A stretch of DNA of 64,000 nucleotides from Marilutibacter penaei (lineage in GTDB: Bacteria; Pseudomonadota; Gammaproteobacteria; Xanthomonadales; Xanthomonadaceae), in the NCBI RefSeq assembly GCF_014145395.1, contig NZ_JACHTE010000005.1, positions 62,001 through 126,000 of the forward strand, in the 5' to 3' direction. Positions within the stretch are counted from its first letter, which is position 1; each line of letters begins with the position of its first letter. A program made the position numbers and the translations under genes. This document shows, piece after piece, positions 9,214-18,392 of the stretch. The notes under the pieces are model-generated. The model made no database searches. It saw only the letters and a program-made list of their open reading frames with translations, and was not told the origin of the DNA.

Positions 9214-11006
9214 TCCTGCACGCCCTCGTCCGCATCATCCCCATCCGGCGCGGCGGGTGCGGCGGGCTCCACGGGCAGGCCGAGGCCCTCCAGCGCACGC
9301 CTCAACGCCCGGTTGTCGGGGTCGATCACGCGGGCCTGCTCGAACACCTCCAGGGCTTCCTCGCGACGCCCCATCGCCCACAGCACCTCCGCCAGGTGCG
9401 ACGCGATCTCCGCGTCCTCCTGCAGGGCCAGCGCGCGACGCAACTCCACCAGGGCCTCGCGATGACGGCCCAGGCGATAGAGCACCCATCCGTAGCTGTC
9501 GATGATCGCCGCGTTGTCGGGCTGTGCCGCGCGCGCGCGGTTGATCAGCTCGAGCGCTTCCTGGTAACGGTCGGTCCGGTCGGCCAGGGTGTAGCCCAGT
9601 GCATTGAGTGCGGCGACGCTCTCCGGCTCGATGACCAGGATGCGGCGGAAATCCGCCTCGGCGCGCACGATGTCGTCGCGGCGCTCCCAGGCCAGCGCGC
9701 GTGCATAGAGGATCTCCGGCTCGTCCGGGAACATCGACAGGCCGCGTGCGAATGCCTCCATCTCGGCGCGCGGGTCGTCGTCCTCCTGGTGCAACACCGA
9801 CTCAAGCAGGAACGCGTCACGCCGCGCGTCGTCCGGCGCGGTCGGGTCGGCCTGCACGTCCGCGAGCGCATCGAACGCGGCGGGCGTGCGACCCAGTTCA
9901 TGCAGCACGTTGGCGCCGCGCAGCCGTGCCTGCCAGCGCTGCGGTCCGCCGGGCACGCCTTCGTACCACGCCAGCGCTTCGTCGTAGCGCTCCAGGAATT
10001 CCGCGATCTGGCCCAGCAGCAGGCGCCGCTGCGGATCGGGGCTCGCGGCATCGCGACCCAGCTCGCGGTAAAGCGCGGTCAGGCCTTCGGTGTCCTCGTC
10101 GCGGGCGAGCAGCGAAGCCCGCAGCGCATAGGTCTGGTCGTCCTGCGGCCCCTGCGCGAGCGTCTGCTCGGCCAGGTCGAGATCCCCCAGGCGGTCGTAC
10201 TCGTGGGCGACGCTCTGGCGCATGGACGGATCGGTCAGTGCGCGCGGCTCGATCGCCCCCAGCGCCTCGCGCGCCTCGTCCTCGCGGCCGGCCTCGCGCA
10301 ACTGTCCGGCACGGAGCAGGGCGACCCTCGGCTCACCCGGGAAATGCTCGATCACCTTGTCGACGATGTCGTCCACGAGGTCGGGGGCGTCCAGCCGCAG
10401 CGCCAGGCCGCCAAACGCCATCCACGCCTCCAGTTGCGCGGGGATGCGGTCGCGGCGCACCAGGTAACGCAGCACATCGACCGACTGCCCCGGGTCATGT
10501 CCGCCGGTCGCCAGCACGCCGAAGGCCTGGCGCCAGCCGCCCGGTTCGGGCATGCCGATGAGTGCCTCCAGCTGCCGCCGCGCGCGCCGGTCGTGCCCCT
10601 GCCTCAGCGAAAGGGCCGCCTCCGCGGCCAGCATGTCCTCCTCGGCGCCGCCCAGAGCGCCCCAGAGCGCCAGGGAGGCTTCCGTACGGGCATCGTCCTG
10701 GGTCAGCAGGCCGATCCGGGTCGCACGTTCGGCCAGCCCGGCATCGCCGGTTTCACGCGCGGCACGCAGGTAGGCGTCCGCGGCCTCGTCGAGCCGCCCC
10801 GCCTGCAGGGCGAACTCGCCTTCCATGAGCGGCTCCAGTGCCCGCAGCACCGGATCGTCGCTGTCCGCTGCCGGCACGGTGGCCGCGGCTTCGCGAGGCG
10901 CATCGAAAGCCATCGCCGGGACGGTCTGGAACGCGAACGCACAGGCGGCCGCCACGGGAAGAAGGCGCGCAAGCGCCGGTCGATAGATCGAATCCATGAA
11001 TGGCAT
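9210..11006 (-). CDS. exported tetratricopeptide-repeat protein
   Basis: About 598 residues. An N-terminal signal-like segment (LARLLPVAAACAFAFQTVPAMA) is followed by an array of degenerate TPR helices spanning most of the protein; clear repeats near the C terminus include VAALNALGYTLADRTDRYQEALELI and GWVLYRLGRHREALVELRRAL. The C terminus is acidic. TPR proteins next to lolB are common in Proteobacteria and are assumed to act in envelope assembly, but no specific role is visible. The ATG at 11006 was chosen; ATG 10997 is an alternative. Stop and lolB start share ATGA. Confidence 0.85.
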   Translation of the reverse strand: MPFMDSIYRPALARLLPVAAACAFAFQTVPAMAFDAPREAAATVPAADSDDPVLRALEPLMEGEFALQAGRLDEAADAYLRAARETGDAGLAERATRIGLLTQDDARTEASLALWGALGGAEEDMLAAEAALSLRQGHDRRARRQLEALIGMPEPGGWRQAFGVLATGGHDPGQSVDVLRYLVRRDRIPAQLEAWMAFGGLALRLDAPDLVDDIVDKVIEHFPGEPRVALLRAGQLREAGREDEAREALGAIEPRALTDPSMRQSVAHEYDRLGDLDLAEQTLAQGPQDDQTYALRASLLARDEDTEGLTALYRELGRDAASPDPQRRLLLGQIAEFLERYDEALAWYEGVPGGPQRWQARLRGANVLHELGRTPAAFDALADVQADPTAPDDARRDAFLLESVLHQEDDDPRAEMEAFARGLSMFPDEPEILYARALAWERRDDIVRAEADFRRILVIEPESVAALNALGYTLADRTDRYQEALELINRARAAQPDNAAIIDSYGWVLYRLGRHREALVELRRALALQEDAEIASHLAEVLWAMGRREEALEVFEQARVIDPDNRALRRALEGLGLPVEPAAPAAPDGDDADEGVQE

Positions 11007-11130
11007 CGGCAACGTGATGAAGCCCGGAACCGCCCGGACCGTTAGAATGTGCCCGATTCGGCAGCCAGCAGCTTAGCGCAAGCAACTGAACGGGAACGCG
11101 GCCTGCACGCGTCCCGGCGGAAACCCGGCA

Positions 11131-12444
11131 GTGAACCTCTACGTCCTCGGCATCAATCACCAGACCGCACCCGTCGCCCTGCGCGAACGGGTGGCGTTTG
11201 CCGGTGACCAGGTCCCCGCGGCGCTCGCCACGGTGCGTGGCCTGCCCGGCATCCATGAGGCCGCGCTGCTGTCCACCTGCAACCGGACCGAACTCTATGC
11301 CGTCTCCGAGCAGGGCGATCAGGTGCTGGCGGACTGGCTGGCGACCCATCCGCGCGAAGCGGGCGACCTCCACGCCTACCTCTACCGCCATGCCGATGCC
11401 GCCGCGGTGCGCCACCTGTTCCGGGTCTCCACGGGGCTCGACTCGCTGGTCCTCGGCGAGCCCCAGATCCTCGGCCAGGTGAAGGACGCCTGGGCCATGG
11501 CGCGCGGCGCCGGCAGCCTCGGAGGGCAGCTCGACCGGCTGTTCCAGCAGGCCTTCGCCACCGCCAAGCGGGCGCGCACGCACACGCGGATCGGCGCCAA
11601 TCCGGTGTCGGTCGCGTCGGCGGCGGTGCGCCTGGCGCAGGAATCCTTCGCGCGCCTCGAAGACTCGACGGTGCTGCTGCTCGGGGCGGGCGAGACGATC
11701 GAACTGGCCGCACGCCACCTGTCCCAGGCCCGGGTGAAGCGCCTGCTGGTCGCCAACCGCACGCTCGCCCACGCCCAGGACCTGGCGAGCCGCCACGGGG
11801 GCGTGGCCCTGCCCCTGTCCGACCTCGACAAGCACCTGGCCGAAGCCGACATCGTGCTCTCGGCCACCGCCGCGCAACTGCCGATCCTGCACAAGGCGCA
11901 GGTCGAGGCCGCGCTGGTGCGCCGCAGGCACCGGCCCATGCTGCTGCTCGACCTTGCCGTGCCGCGCGACATCGCCCCCGATGTCGCCGAACTGCGCGAC
12001 GTGTACCTCTACACCGTCGACGACCTCGAACGCACCATCGAGGACAACCGTCGCGGACGGCGCGAGGCCGCCGACGAAGCCGAGGCGATCATCGACCTGC
12101 AGGTCGCGCGTTTCGTGGAAACGCTGGCCGCCAGCCAGCGCACCGAACCGCTCAAGCGCCTTCGCGCGCATGGAGAGGCGGCCCGGGCCGACGTGCTGGC
12201 CCGCGCGCGACAGCAGCTCGCGGCCGGCGGCAACCCGGAGGAGGTGCTGGATTTCCTCGCCCACACTCTCACCAACCGCTTGCTGCATGCGCCCACGGTG
12301 GCCCTGCGCGAGGCCGCGCTGAGCGGCAGTGCCGAGTTGGGCCATGCGGTCGACCGGCTGTTCCCGGCCGCCCCCGGCGGCGCACCGGACGCCACGGGCA
12401 CGGACGACGGGACGACCGCACCGGTGATGCCGGACCGGCGTTAG
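11131..12444 (+). CDS. hemA: glutamyl-tRNA reductase
   Basis: 437 residues. It reduces glutamyl-tRNA(Glu) to glutamate-1-semialdehyde, the first step of C5 tetrapyrrole synthesis. The active-site Cys50 lies in [11 protein letters not shown], followed by [24 protein letters not shown] and the NADPH-binding Rossmann motif [17 protein letters not shown]. The start is GTG. A TAGAAT -10-like hexamer lies at 11043-11048 in the 125-bp divergent region. prfA follows 54 bp downstream, as in enterobacteria. Confidence 0.98.
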   Translation: MNLYVLGINHQTAPVALRERVAFAGDQVPAALATVRGLPGIHEAALLSTCNRTELYAVSEQGDQVLADWLATHPREAGDLHAYLYRHADAAAVRHLFRVSTGLDSLVLGEPQILGQVKDAWAMARGAGSLGGQLDRLFQQAFATAKRARTHTRIGANPVSVASAAVRLAQESFARLEDSTVLLLGAGETIELAARHLSQARVKRLLVANRTLAHAQDLASRHGGVALPLSDLDKHLAEADIVLSATAAQLPILHKAQVEAALVRRRHRPMLLLDLAVPRDIAPDVAELRDVYLYTVDDLERTIEDNRRGRREAADEAEAIIDLQVARFVETLAASQRTEPLKRLRAHGEAARADVLARARQQLAAGGNPEEVLDFLAHTLTNRLLHAPTVALREAALSGSAELGHAVDRLFPAAPGGAPDATGTDDGTTAPVMPDRR

Positions 12445-12498
12445 CGACGCCCGCCGCGTCGTCCCCACCCGCGTCCCCATTCGACCGAAGCCCCCTCC

Positions 12499-13584
12499 AT
12501 GCTGGATTCCCTGCGCCACAAACTGCTCGCACTGGTCGAGCGCCGCGAAGAACTCGAGCGCCTGCTGGCCGATCCCGACGTGATCGGCGACGCCAAACGC
12601 TTCCGCTCGCTCTCGCGCGAATTCGCCCAGCTCGAACCGCTGGCCACGGCCCTCGCCGGCGAGCGGCGTGCGCGCGAGGACCTGGCGACCGCCGAGTCGA
12701 TGCGTGCCGATCCGGAGCTGCGGGACCTCGCCGAAGAAGAGATCACCGATGCGCGCGCGCGGCTCGAACTGCTGGAAGGCGAGCTGCTCGGCCACCTCGT
12801 TCCCCGGGACCCGCGCGACGACGGCGACCTCTACCTGGAAGTGCGCGCCGGCACCGGCGGCGACGAGGCGGCGATCTTCGCCGGCGACCTGTTCCGGATG
12901 TATGCACGCTATGCCGAACGACAGGGCTGGCGGGTCGAGGTCGAGTCCGCCAATCCCGGTGAGCACGGTGGCTTCAAGGAAGTCATCGCCCGCGTCGAGG
13001 GCCAGGGCGCGTACTCGAAGCTGAAGTTCGAGTCCGGCACCCACCGCGTGCAGCGCGTGCCGGAGACCGAATCGCAGGGCCGCATCCACACTTCCGCCGC
13101 CACGGTGGCCATCATCCCGGTGGAACCCGAGGGCGAGCCGATCGTGCTCAACCCGGCCGACCTCAAGGTCGACACCTTCCGCTCCAGCGGCGCGGGCGGC
13201 CAGCACGTCAACAAGACGGACTCCGCGATCCGCATCACCCACGTCCCCAGTGGCGTGGTCGTCGAGAGCCAGACCGAACGCAGCCAGCACGCCAACCGGG
13301 ACAAGGCGATGAAGCGCCTGCAGGCGATGCTGGCCGAGGCGCAGGCCGCGCAGGCCGCGGCGGCGCAGGCCGAGACACGCAAACTGCAGGTCGGCAGCGG
13401 CGACCGCAGCCAGCGCATCCGCACCTACAACTTCCCGCAGGGGCGGATCACCGACCACCGGGTCGACGGACTGACGCTGTACGACCTGCCCAACGTGATC
13501 GAAGGCGGGCTCGACGCCCTGGTCGAACGCCTGCAGGCCGAACACCAGGCGGACGAACTCGCGCGCATGACCGAAGGGGCGTGA
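12499..13584 (+). CDS. prfA: peptide chain release factor 1
   Basis: 361 residues. RF1 recognises UAA and UAG and triggers peptide release. The catalytic GGQ is at residues 233-235 in [17 protein letters not shown], and the stop-codon-reading PxT tripeptide appears as PET at 188-190, which marks RF1 rather than RF2. The methyltransferase for the GGQ glutamine, prmC, is at 56857-57696 rather than adjacent to prfA as in E. coli. Confidence 0.98.
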   Translation: MLDSLRHKLLALVERREELERLLADPDVIGDAKRFRSLSREFAQLEPLATALAGERRAREDLATAESMRADPELRDLAEEEITDARARLELLEGELLGHLVPRDPRDDGDLYLEVRAGTGGDEAAIFAGDLFRMYARYAERQGWRVEVESANPGEHGGFKEVIARVEGQGAYSKLKFESGTHRVQRVPETESQGRIHTSAATVAIIPVEPEGEPIVLNPADLKVDTFRSSGAGGQHVNKTDSAIRITHVPSGVVVESQTERSQHANRDKAMKRLQAMLAEAQAAQAAAAQAETRKLQVGSGDRSQRIRTYNFPQGRITDHRVDGLTLYDLPNVIEGGLDALVERLQAEHQADELARMTEGA

Positions 13585-13651
13585 CCGGGCCCGGTTGTCG
13601 CCTGCTCACGCATCCGGCACCCTGCCCGCCTGTCTCGTGAGCCCAAGCGCC

Positions 13652-15340
13652 ATGCACGCCGACCCCCGACTCGCCGCGCGCGACGCCGTGCGCCGCCAGC
13701 CCGGCCACCCGATGGCCTGGATCCTGCTGGGCGACGCCGAGCTCGAGGCCGGCGATGCCCGCGCCGGCGAAGCCGCCTGCCGTCGCGCACTCGCGCTGGC
13801 GCCAGGGCATCCCGAGGCGCTCGCGCGGCTGGGCCGGGCCTTGTCGATGCAGGGCCGGCACGCCGAGGCGGCCGGGAGCTTGCGCGCCGCCGCCGACGCG
13901 GCGCCCGGCCACCCCGGCATCCAGGTCTGGCTCGCCCACGTGCTGGAGGATGTCGGTGAAGCAGAAGCCGCCGCCGAGGCCTACGCGCGCGCCCATGCGC
14001 TGGCGCCCGACGAGCCGCAGCTCGCCGCCTACCTGCTGGCCTGGCGACGCAAGCTCTGCGACTGGCGCGACCTCGACCGCCTGTCCGCGCAGGTCCGCGA
14101 CGCGGTGCGCCGGGGTCGCGCGGCCGTCGAGCCCTTCGCCTTCCTGAGCGAGGACGCCAGCGCGGCCGAGCAGTTGCAATGCGCGCGCTTGCGTGCCGCA
14201 CCACTGGCCCGGCACGTGCCGCCCCTGCCCTCACCGACGGCACGGTCGCCGGGTCCGCTACGCGTCGGCTTCCTGTCGAACGGCTTCGGCGCGCACCCGA
14301 CCGGGCTGCTCACCGTCGCCCTGTTCGAGGCCCTGCGCGCACACGACCTCGACCTCCACCTGTTCGCGCTCAACCCGGACGACGGCAGCCCGATCCGCCA
14401 GCGGCTCGCCGCCGCCACGACCCTGCATGACGCCAGTGCGAGGCCGCACCGCGCGGTGGCCGAAGCGATCCGCGCGGCCGGCATCGACGTGCTGTTCGAC
14501 CTGCGCGGCTGGGGCGGCGGTGGCGCCCCCGAAGTGCTGGCGATGCGCCCCGCGCCGGTGCAGGTGAACTGGCTGGCCTACCCCGGCACCAGTGGCGCGC
14601 CCTGGATCGACTGCATGCTTGCCGACGGCTACGTGCTGCCCGCCGGGCTCGAACCGCACTTCAGCGAGCGCGTGGTCCGCCTGCCGCGCGCATTCCAGCC
14701 CTCGGACACCCGCCGCGAAGTGCCGCCCGCGCCCACCCGGGCCGAGTGCGGCCTGCCGGACGAGGGCGCGGTCTATTGTTGTTTCAACAACAGCTACAAG
14801 CTCAACCCGCGCAGCGTTGACCGCGCGCTTGCCGTACTGAGCGAGGTGCCCGGCAGCGTGCTGTGGCTGCTGTCCGGGCCCGGACGTGCGGACGAGCGCC
14901 TGCGCGATCACGCGGCGTCGTGCGGTATCGAACCCGACCGCCTCGTCTTCATGGCCAAGCAACCGCACGCCGACTACCTGGCGCGCCTGCAGCTCGCCGA
15001 CCTGTTCCTCGATACCCACCCCTACAACGCGCACACGACCGCGTCCGATGCGCTGTGGGTCGGTTGCCCGGTGCTGACCTGCCCCGGCGACACCTTCGCG
15101 TCGCGCGTCGCCGGCAGCCTCAACCATCACCTGGGGCTGGACGCGATGAATGTCGCGGACGACGACACCTTCATCGCCGAGGCCGTCCGGCTTGGGCGCG
15201 ACCCCGCAGCGCTGGCGGCGCTGCGTACCGAGGTCGCGCGCCTTCGCGATGAGGGGACGCTGTTCGACATGGACGGCTTTGCACGGGATTTCGCCGACGC
15301 GATCCGCCGGATGGCCGTGCCCGACCCGACTACAGCTTGA
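13652..15340 (+). CDS. TPR / O-GlcNAc transferase-like (SPINDLY, GT41) glycosyltransferase
   Basis: About 562 residues. The N-terminal third holds three to four TPRs (such as GEAACRRALALAPGHPEALARLG). The C-terminal part is a GT41-type catalytic region: RVGFLSNGFGAHPTG, DVLFDLRGWGGGGAPEVLAMRPAPVQVNWLAYPGTSG, VYCCFNNSYKLNP and DLFLDTHPYNAHTTASDALW with GCPVLTCPGDTFASRVAGS. Bacterial members transfer sugars to proteins or glycans; the substrate here is unknown. I chose the ATG at 13652; GTG 13637 and TTG 13595 are in frame upstream. The 3' end overlaps the convergent anti-sigma gene by 11 bp. Confidence 0.88.
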   Translation: MHADPRLAARDAVRRQPGHPMAWILLGDAELEAGDARAGEAACRRALALAPGHPEALARLGRALSMQGRHAEAAGSLRAAADAAPGHPGIQVWLAHVLEDVGEAEAAAEAYARAHALAPDEPQLAAYLLAWRRKLCDWRDLDRLSAQVRDAVRRGRAAVEPFAFLSEDASAAEQLQCARLRAAPLARHVPPLPSPTARSPGPLRVGFLSNGFGAHPTGLLTVALFEALRAHDLDLHLFALNPDDGSPIRQRLAAATTLHDASARPHRAVAEAIRAAGIDVLFDLRGWGGGGAPEVLAMRPAPVQVNWLAYPGTSGAPWIDCMLADGYVLPAGLEPHFSERVVRLPRAFQPSDTRREVPPAPTRAECGLPDEGAVYCCFNNSYKLNPRSVDRALAVLSEVPGSVLWLLSGPGRADERLRDHAASCGIEPDRLVFMAKQPHADYLARLQLADLFLDTHPYNAHTTASDALWVGCPVLTCPGDTFASRVAGSLNHHLGLDAMNVADDDTFIAEAVRLGRDPAALAALRTEVARLRDEGTLFDMDGFARDFADAIRRMAVPDPTTA

Positions 15341-15998
15341 ACAGCGGCTGCAACGTCCGCGCGATCCAGCCCGAGAAGCGCAGCGGTGCATCGGTGGCCG
15401 CCACGCAGATGCAGGGGACACCGGGCGCCGTGACCGGCTGGTGTTCGACGTCGCCATCCAGGTCGGCGACGTCGCCGGGCGCGAAATGGCCCAGCGCGTC
15501 GTCATAGGCCCCCTGCAGGATCATCGTCAGCTCGTTGCCGCCGTGCGTGTGCATGGGGACGCTGCGTCCGGGTGCGGTCCGCAGCAGCATCAGGTGGCCG
15601 TCGTCGACCCCCTGCGCGCGCACATGGTGGACGCCCGGGCCGATCATCCGCCAGCGCAGGCCGCTGAAGCGCTCACCGAAGTACGGACGCAGGGACCGCG
15701 GGATCAGGTCGGGGTCCGTCCGCGCCGGAGCCGCTGCGGCCGGGCGCGCGGCATGCGCGACCGGTGCGCCTTCGGCGTGCAGGCGTTCCAGCAGGGCCTG
15801 TCGCGCCCCATCGGCCAGGGGTGCTCCTTCCTGCTGCGCCACCAGCGCGCCGCCAACACGCTCCGCTCGTTCGAGCTCCTGCCTGCACGCAGCGCACACT
15901 GCGAGGTGCGCTTCGACCACGGCGGAGAACGCGAGCGGCATCGCACCGGCGGCATGGCCGAGCAGGGTCGATGCGTCGAGATGATGATGGGGCTTCAT
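15330..15998 (-). CDS. chrR: ChrR-type zinc-binding cupin anti-sigma factor
   Basis: 222 residues. The N-terminal anti-sigma domain has His6, His31, Cys35 and Cys38 (HLAVCAAC), the zinc ligand set known for ChrR of Rhodobacter sphaeroides. After an Ala/Pro-rich linker comes a cupin fold with PMHTHGGNELTMILQGAYDD and a later HFAPGD. ChrR holds its ECF sigma inactive and releases it on singlet-oxygen stress. It overlaps the sigma gene by 4 nt (ATGA), so the pair is translationally coupled. Confidence 0.92.
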   Translation of the reverse strand: MKPHHHLDASTLLGHAAGAMPLAFSAVVEAHLAVCAACRQELERAERVGGALVAQQEGAPLADGARQALLERLHAEGAPVAHAARPAAAAPARTDPDLIPRSLRPYFGERFSGLRWRMIGPGVHHVRAQGVDDGHLMLLRTAPGRSVPMHTHGGNELTMILQGAYDDALGHFAPGDVADLDGDVEHQPVTAPGVPCICVAATDAPLRFSGWIARTLQPLFKL

Positions 15999-16627
15999 GG
16001 CGCCTCCCCCAGGCTTGCCTTGAGTTTCATGAACGCGCGACGCAATGTCGATTTGACCGATCCGAGCGGCATGTCGAGCTCGGCGGCGATCTCGCTGTGG
16101 CTCTTCGCCTCCAGGTAGGACATGCGGATCAGCCGCGCCTGGACGCCCGGCAGCGCGCCGATGGCGCGGTCAAGGCCGACATGGTCGGTGAAGGCGTCGG
16201 GCGATACCGCGCCTTCGTCCTCGGCATGCAGGGCCATCCAGTCATCGCCATCGTCGACGGCGGTCCAGTGGCCACCGCGCCGGCGTCCGTCGATGTACAG
16301 GTTGCGGGTGATGCGGAACAGCCAGGTGGTGACGCTTGCGCGGGCCGGGTCGAACGTGCCGGCGCGGCGCCAGGCCCGCAGCATGGCTTCCTGCACGAGA
16401 TCATCGGCCTCGACGGCGCTGACGCCCAGGCCCAGCAGGTAGCGCTTCAGCCGGGGCGCGAAGTGGTCGTGGATCTGCATGAATGCATCGGTATCGCCAT
16501 GGTCGGCAACCCGGGCGATCAATGCGCTCCACTGGAGCGCGTCCGAAGCATCGGTGCTCTGGCGGCTGGACACGCGCGGCGAGGCCCGCAAGGGCGTCAC
16601 TTTCCTCGTAGCCGAATCGATCGCCAT
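15995..16627 (-). CDS. ECF RNA polymerase sigma factor, ChrR-partner type (RpoE/ECF11-like)
   Basis: 210 residues. The region 2 core is FAPRLKRYLLGLGVSAVEADDLVQEAMLRAWRRAGTFDP...TWLFRITRNLYID, and region 4 is MSYLEAKSHSEIAAELDMPLGSVKSTLRRAFMKLK. The ATG at 16627 has an AGG Shine-Dalgarno-like element just upstream; a start 10 codons earlier is possible. Partnered with chrR, it is expected to respond to singlet oxygen or organic peroxides. The promoter at 16682-16711 resembles the known target motif, suggesting autoregulation. Confidence 0.93.
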   Translation of the reverse strand: MAIDSATRKVTPLRASPRVSSRQSTDASDALQWSALIARVADHGDTDAFMQIHDHFAPRLKRYLLGLGVSAVEADDLVQEAMLRAWRRAGTFDPARASVTTWLFRITRNLYIDGRRRGGHWTAVDDGDDWMALHAEDEGAVSPDAFTDHVGLDRAIGALPGVQARLIRMSYLEAKSHSEIAAELDMPLGSVKSTLRRAFMKLKASLGEAP

Positions 16628-16681
16628 CTTACCTGTACGCCATCTGCCGTGATCCACCGCGGACGCGGTGACCTGTGACGG

Positions 16682-16711
16682 GTCTTACGTTCGATCGCCC
16701 CGATCGGATGC
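16682..16711 (-). promoter_or_regulatory. candidate ECF-type promoter of the sigma/chrR pair
   Basis: Minus-strand -35 GCATCC (within TGCATCC, 16706-16711), exactly 18 nt, then CG followed by -10 TAAGAC (16682-16687). From memory, the R. sphaeroides RpoE promoter is TGATCC-N18-TAAGA-like. The same layout lies upstream of the desaturase operon and the fasciclin gene. The predicted leader is about 48 nt. Confidence 0.6.
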
Positions 16712-16731
16712 ACTCGCCCGTCCCGGTCGAG

Positions 16732-17292
16732 TCACGGCACGGGCGTGGTCCCGGACTCGGGCCAGCGCTGCGGCACGCGGCGCAATGTCGACGGGTCGTA
16801 TCCCATCTCGACGACCTTCCGAAGCAGGGCTGCATACCGGTCCTCCGGCAGCGTCGGCGTGCGCGCCATGATCCAAGCGTAGTCGCGCTTGCTGCGGGCG
16901 ATGATCGTCTCGGAATGGTCCGGCGACAGGTAGGCGATGACGTACTCCGCCTTGATGGGCCAGACGAACTGCATCCCCCAGACCGCGTTGCCCGTGCCGG
17001 GCTCGACGAAGCCGGTTGGTGTCAGGGTTTCGACCGTCGCATTGAAGCCGCCCTGCCGGAAGCGATAGACCGTGTCGATGTGGCCTTCGGGGGACAGCGT
17101 GTAGCTTTCCACCGCGTTGAACGCCTCGCGATCCATCGGCGTGGGCGTCGATGCGATCACATACCAGTCCCCCATGAACCGCTCGAGGTCGACCCGGGGC
17201 ACCGGCTCGATCGGCGGCTGGCTGGCGCAGCCGGCGACCAGGCCCAGCACGGCGGTCGTCCAGGCCAGGCGTCTCGTCCTCCAGCGGCTCAT
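16732..17292 (-). CDS. lipocalin-family outer-membrane lipoprotein (Blc-like)
   Basis: 186 residues. A signal peptide with lipobox VAGC is followed by the lipocalin motif DLERFMGDWYVIASTP (G-x-W) and the later KRDYAWIMARTPTLPEDRY typical of Blc. Blc binds lysophospholipids and fatty acids at the outer membrane. The start ATG overlaps the stop of the upstream methyltransferase (ATGA), making it the last gene of the lipid operon. The 104-bp gap to the sigma gene holds that gene's own promoter. Confidence 0.92.
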   Translation of the reverse strand: MSRWRTRRLAWTTAVLGLVAGCASQPPIEPVPRVDLERFMGDWYVIASTPTPMDREAFNAVESYTLSPEGHIDTVYRFRQGGFNATVETLTPTGFVEPGTGNAVWGMQFVWPIKAEYVIAYLSPDHSETIIARSKRDYAWIMARTPTLPEDRYAALLRKVVEMGYDPSTLRRVPQRWPESGTTPVP

Positions 17293-18392
17293 GCGACACC
17301 CCGCGTCGAAGGCCGTGCGAAGCGGTAGTGGGCGACCAGCCACTGCTGGCCGCCGTCGTAGCCGAACAGCTCAGCGCAGGCCATCCAGAACATGCGCCAG
17401 CGCTGGAACCACAGGCGCGCCTGTGCTTCGCCCCCGTAGGCGCCCTCGAGGATGGGCATGAGCGGCTCCCGGGACGCGTCCTGGTTGCGCAGCCAGGCCT
17501 CCGCGGTGCGCTGGTAATGCCGGCCGTCGACCAGCCAGCGCTGCTCCAGGTCGAGATCGCGCTGGTGGTGCAGCAGCGTGTCCACCGCCGGCATCAGGCC
17601 GCCGGTGAAGAAATGGCGACCCATCCAGTTCCCGCGCCCTTCGGTCTCGAACGGATAGGCGGCCCAGCGGTGGGCGAAAATATGGACGAACAGCAATCCA
17701 CCCGGACGCAGCCAGCCCGAGATCCGCGACATGAGCCGCGCATGGTTGCGGACATGCTCGAACATCTCGACGGACACGCAGCGATCGAAGGTGCCGGCGG
17801 GCAGCTCCAGTGCATTGACGTCGCGGGTCAGCACGGTGACGTTGGCGAGTCCCCGTTCCCGGCACGCCTGCTCGATCCAGAGGCGCTGCGATGCCGAGTT
17901 CGAAACGGCAGTGATCCGTGCCTGTGGGTAGCGTTCGGCCATCCACAGGGTCAGCGATCCCCAGCCGCAGCCGAGCTCCAGGATCGATTGCCCGTCGGCC
18001 AGCGCCGCACGCTCGGCATACAGCGCGAGCATCGCGTCCTCGGCGTCGGCCAGCGTGCTGTCGGGCTTCTCGAACAGGCAGGCGGAGTACTTGAGGCGCG
18101 GCCCCAGGCAGTGCCGGAAGAACGCGGCGGGCACCTCGTAGTGCTGCGCATTGGCGGCATCCGCGTGGATGGCCAGCGGGGCGCCCGCCAGCGCCGTCAT
18201 CAAGGCCTGCTGGCGACGTGCCTGGGCTTCGACCCCGCCCGCCTCGCAGGCCGCGAGCCGCGCCGCGCAGAGCCGGCGGATGCCCTGCCGCAGCACGGCG
18301 TCCGGCACCCAGCCGCGCTCGGCCAGGCCGACCAGGCCCGGTGCCGCGCCGTCGCCCCGCAGGCGTGCGGGTGTTGCCACGTGGGTGTTCAT
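17289..18392 (-). CDS. SAM-dependent methyltransferase, cyclopropane-fatty-acid-synthase family (divergent)
   Basis: 367 residues. The SAM-binding loop is ILELGCGWGSLTLWMAERYP, with later VSVEMFEHVRNH and a C-terminal YDGGQQWLVAHYRF. The substrate-side segment reads HYEVPAAFFRHCLGPRLKYSACLF instead of the HYDLGNDFF...MYSSAMW seen in the second paralogue, so it is a distinct subfamily. It could methylate unsaturated acyl chains, as in 11-methyl/furan fatty acid synthesis, but that is inference. ATGA overlaps tie it to its neighbours on both sides. Confidence 0.88.
   Translation of the reverse strand: MNTHVATPARLRGDGAAPGLVGLAERGWVPDAVLRQGIRRLCAARLAACEAGGVEAQARRQQALMTALAGAPLAIHADAANAQHYEVPAAFFRHCLGPRLKYSACLFEKPDSTLADAEDAMLALYAERAALADGQSILELGCGWGSLTLWMAERYPQARITAVSNSASQRLWIEQACRERGLANVTVLTRDVNALELPAGTFDRCVSVEMFEHVRNHARLMSRISGWLRPGGLLFVHIFAHRWAAYPFETEGRGNWMGRHFFTGGLMPAVDTLLHHQRDLDLEQRWLVDGRHYQRTAEAWLRNQDASREPLMPILEGAYGGEAQARLWFQRWRMFWMACAELFGYDGGQQWLVAHYRFARPSTRGVA

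Noticed and set aside
10753-13545. A 930-codon open frame on the minus strand opposite hemA and prfA
   Set aside because: hemA and prfA on the plus strand are certain (active-site Cys50, GGQ 233-235). High GC keeps antisense frames open; the translation has no family features.
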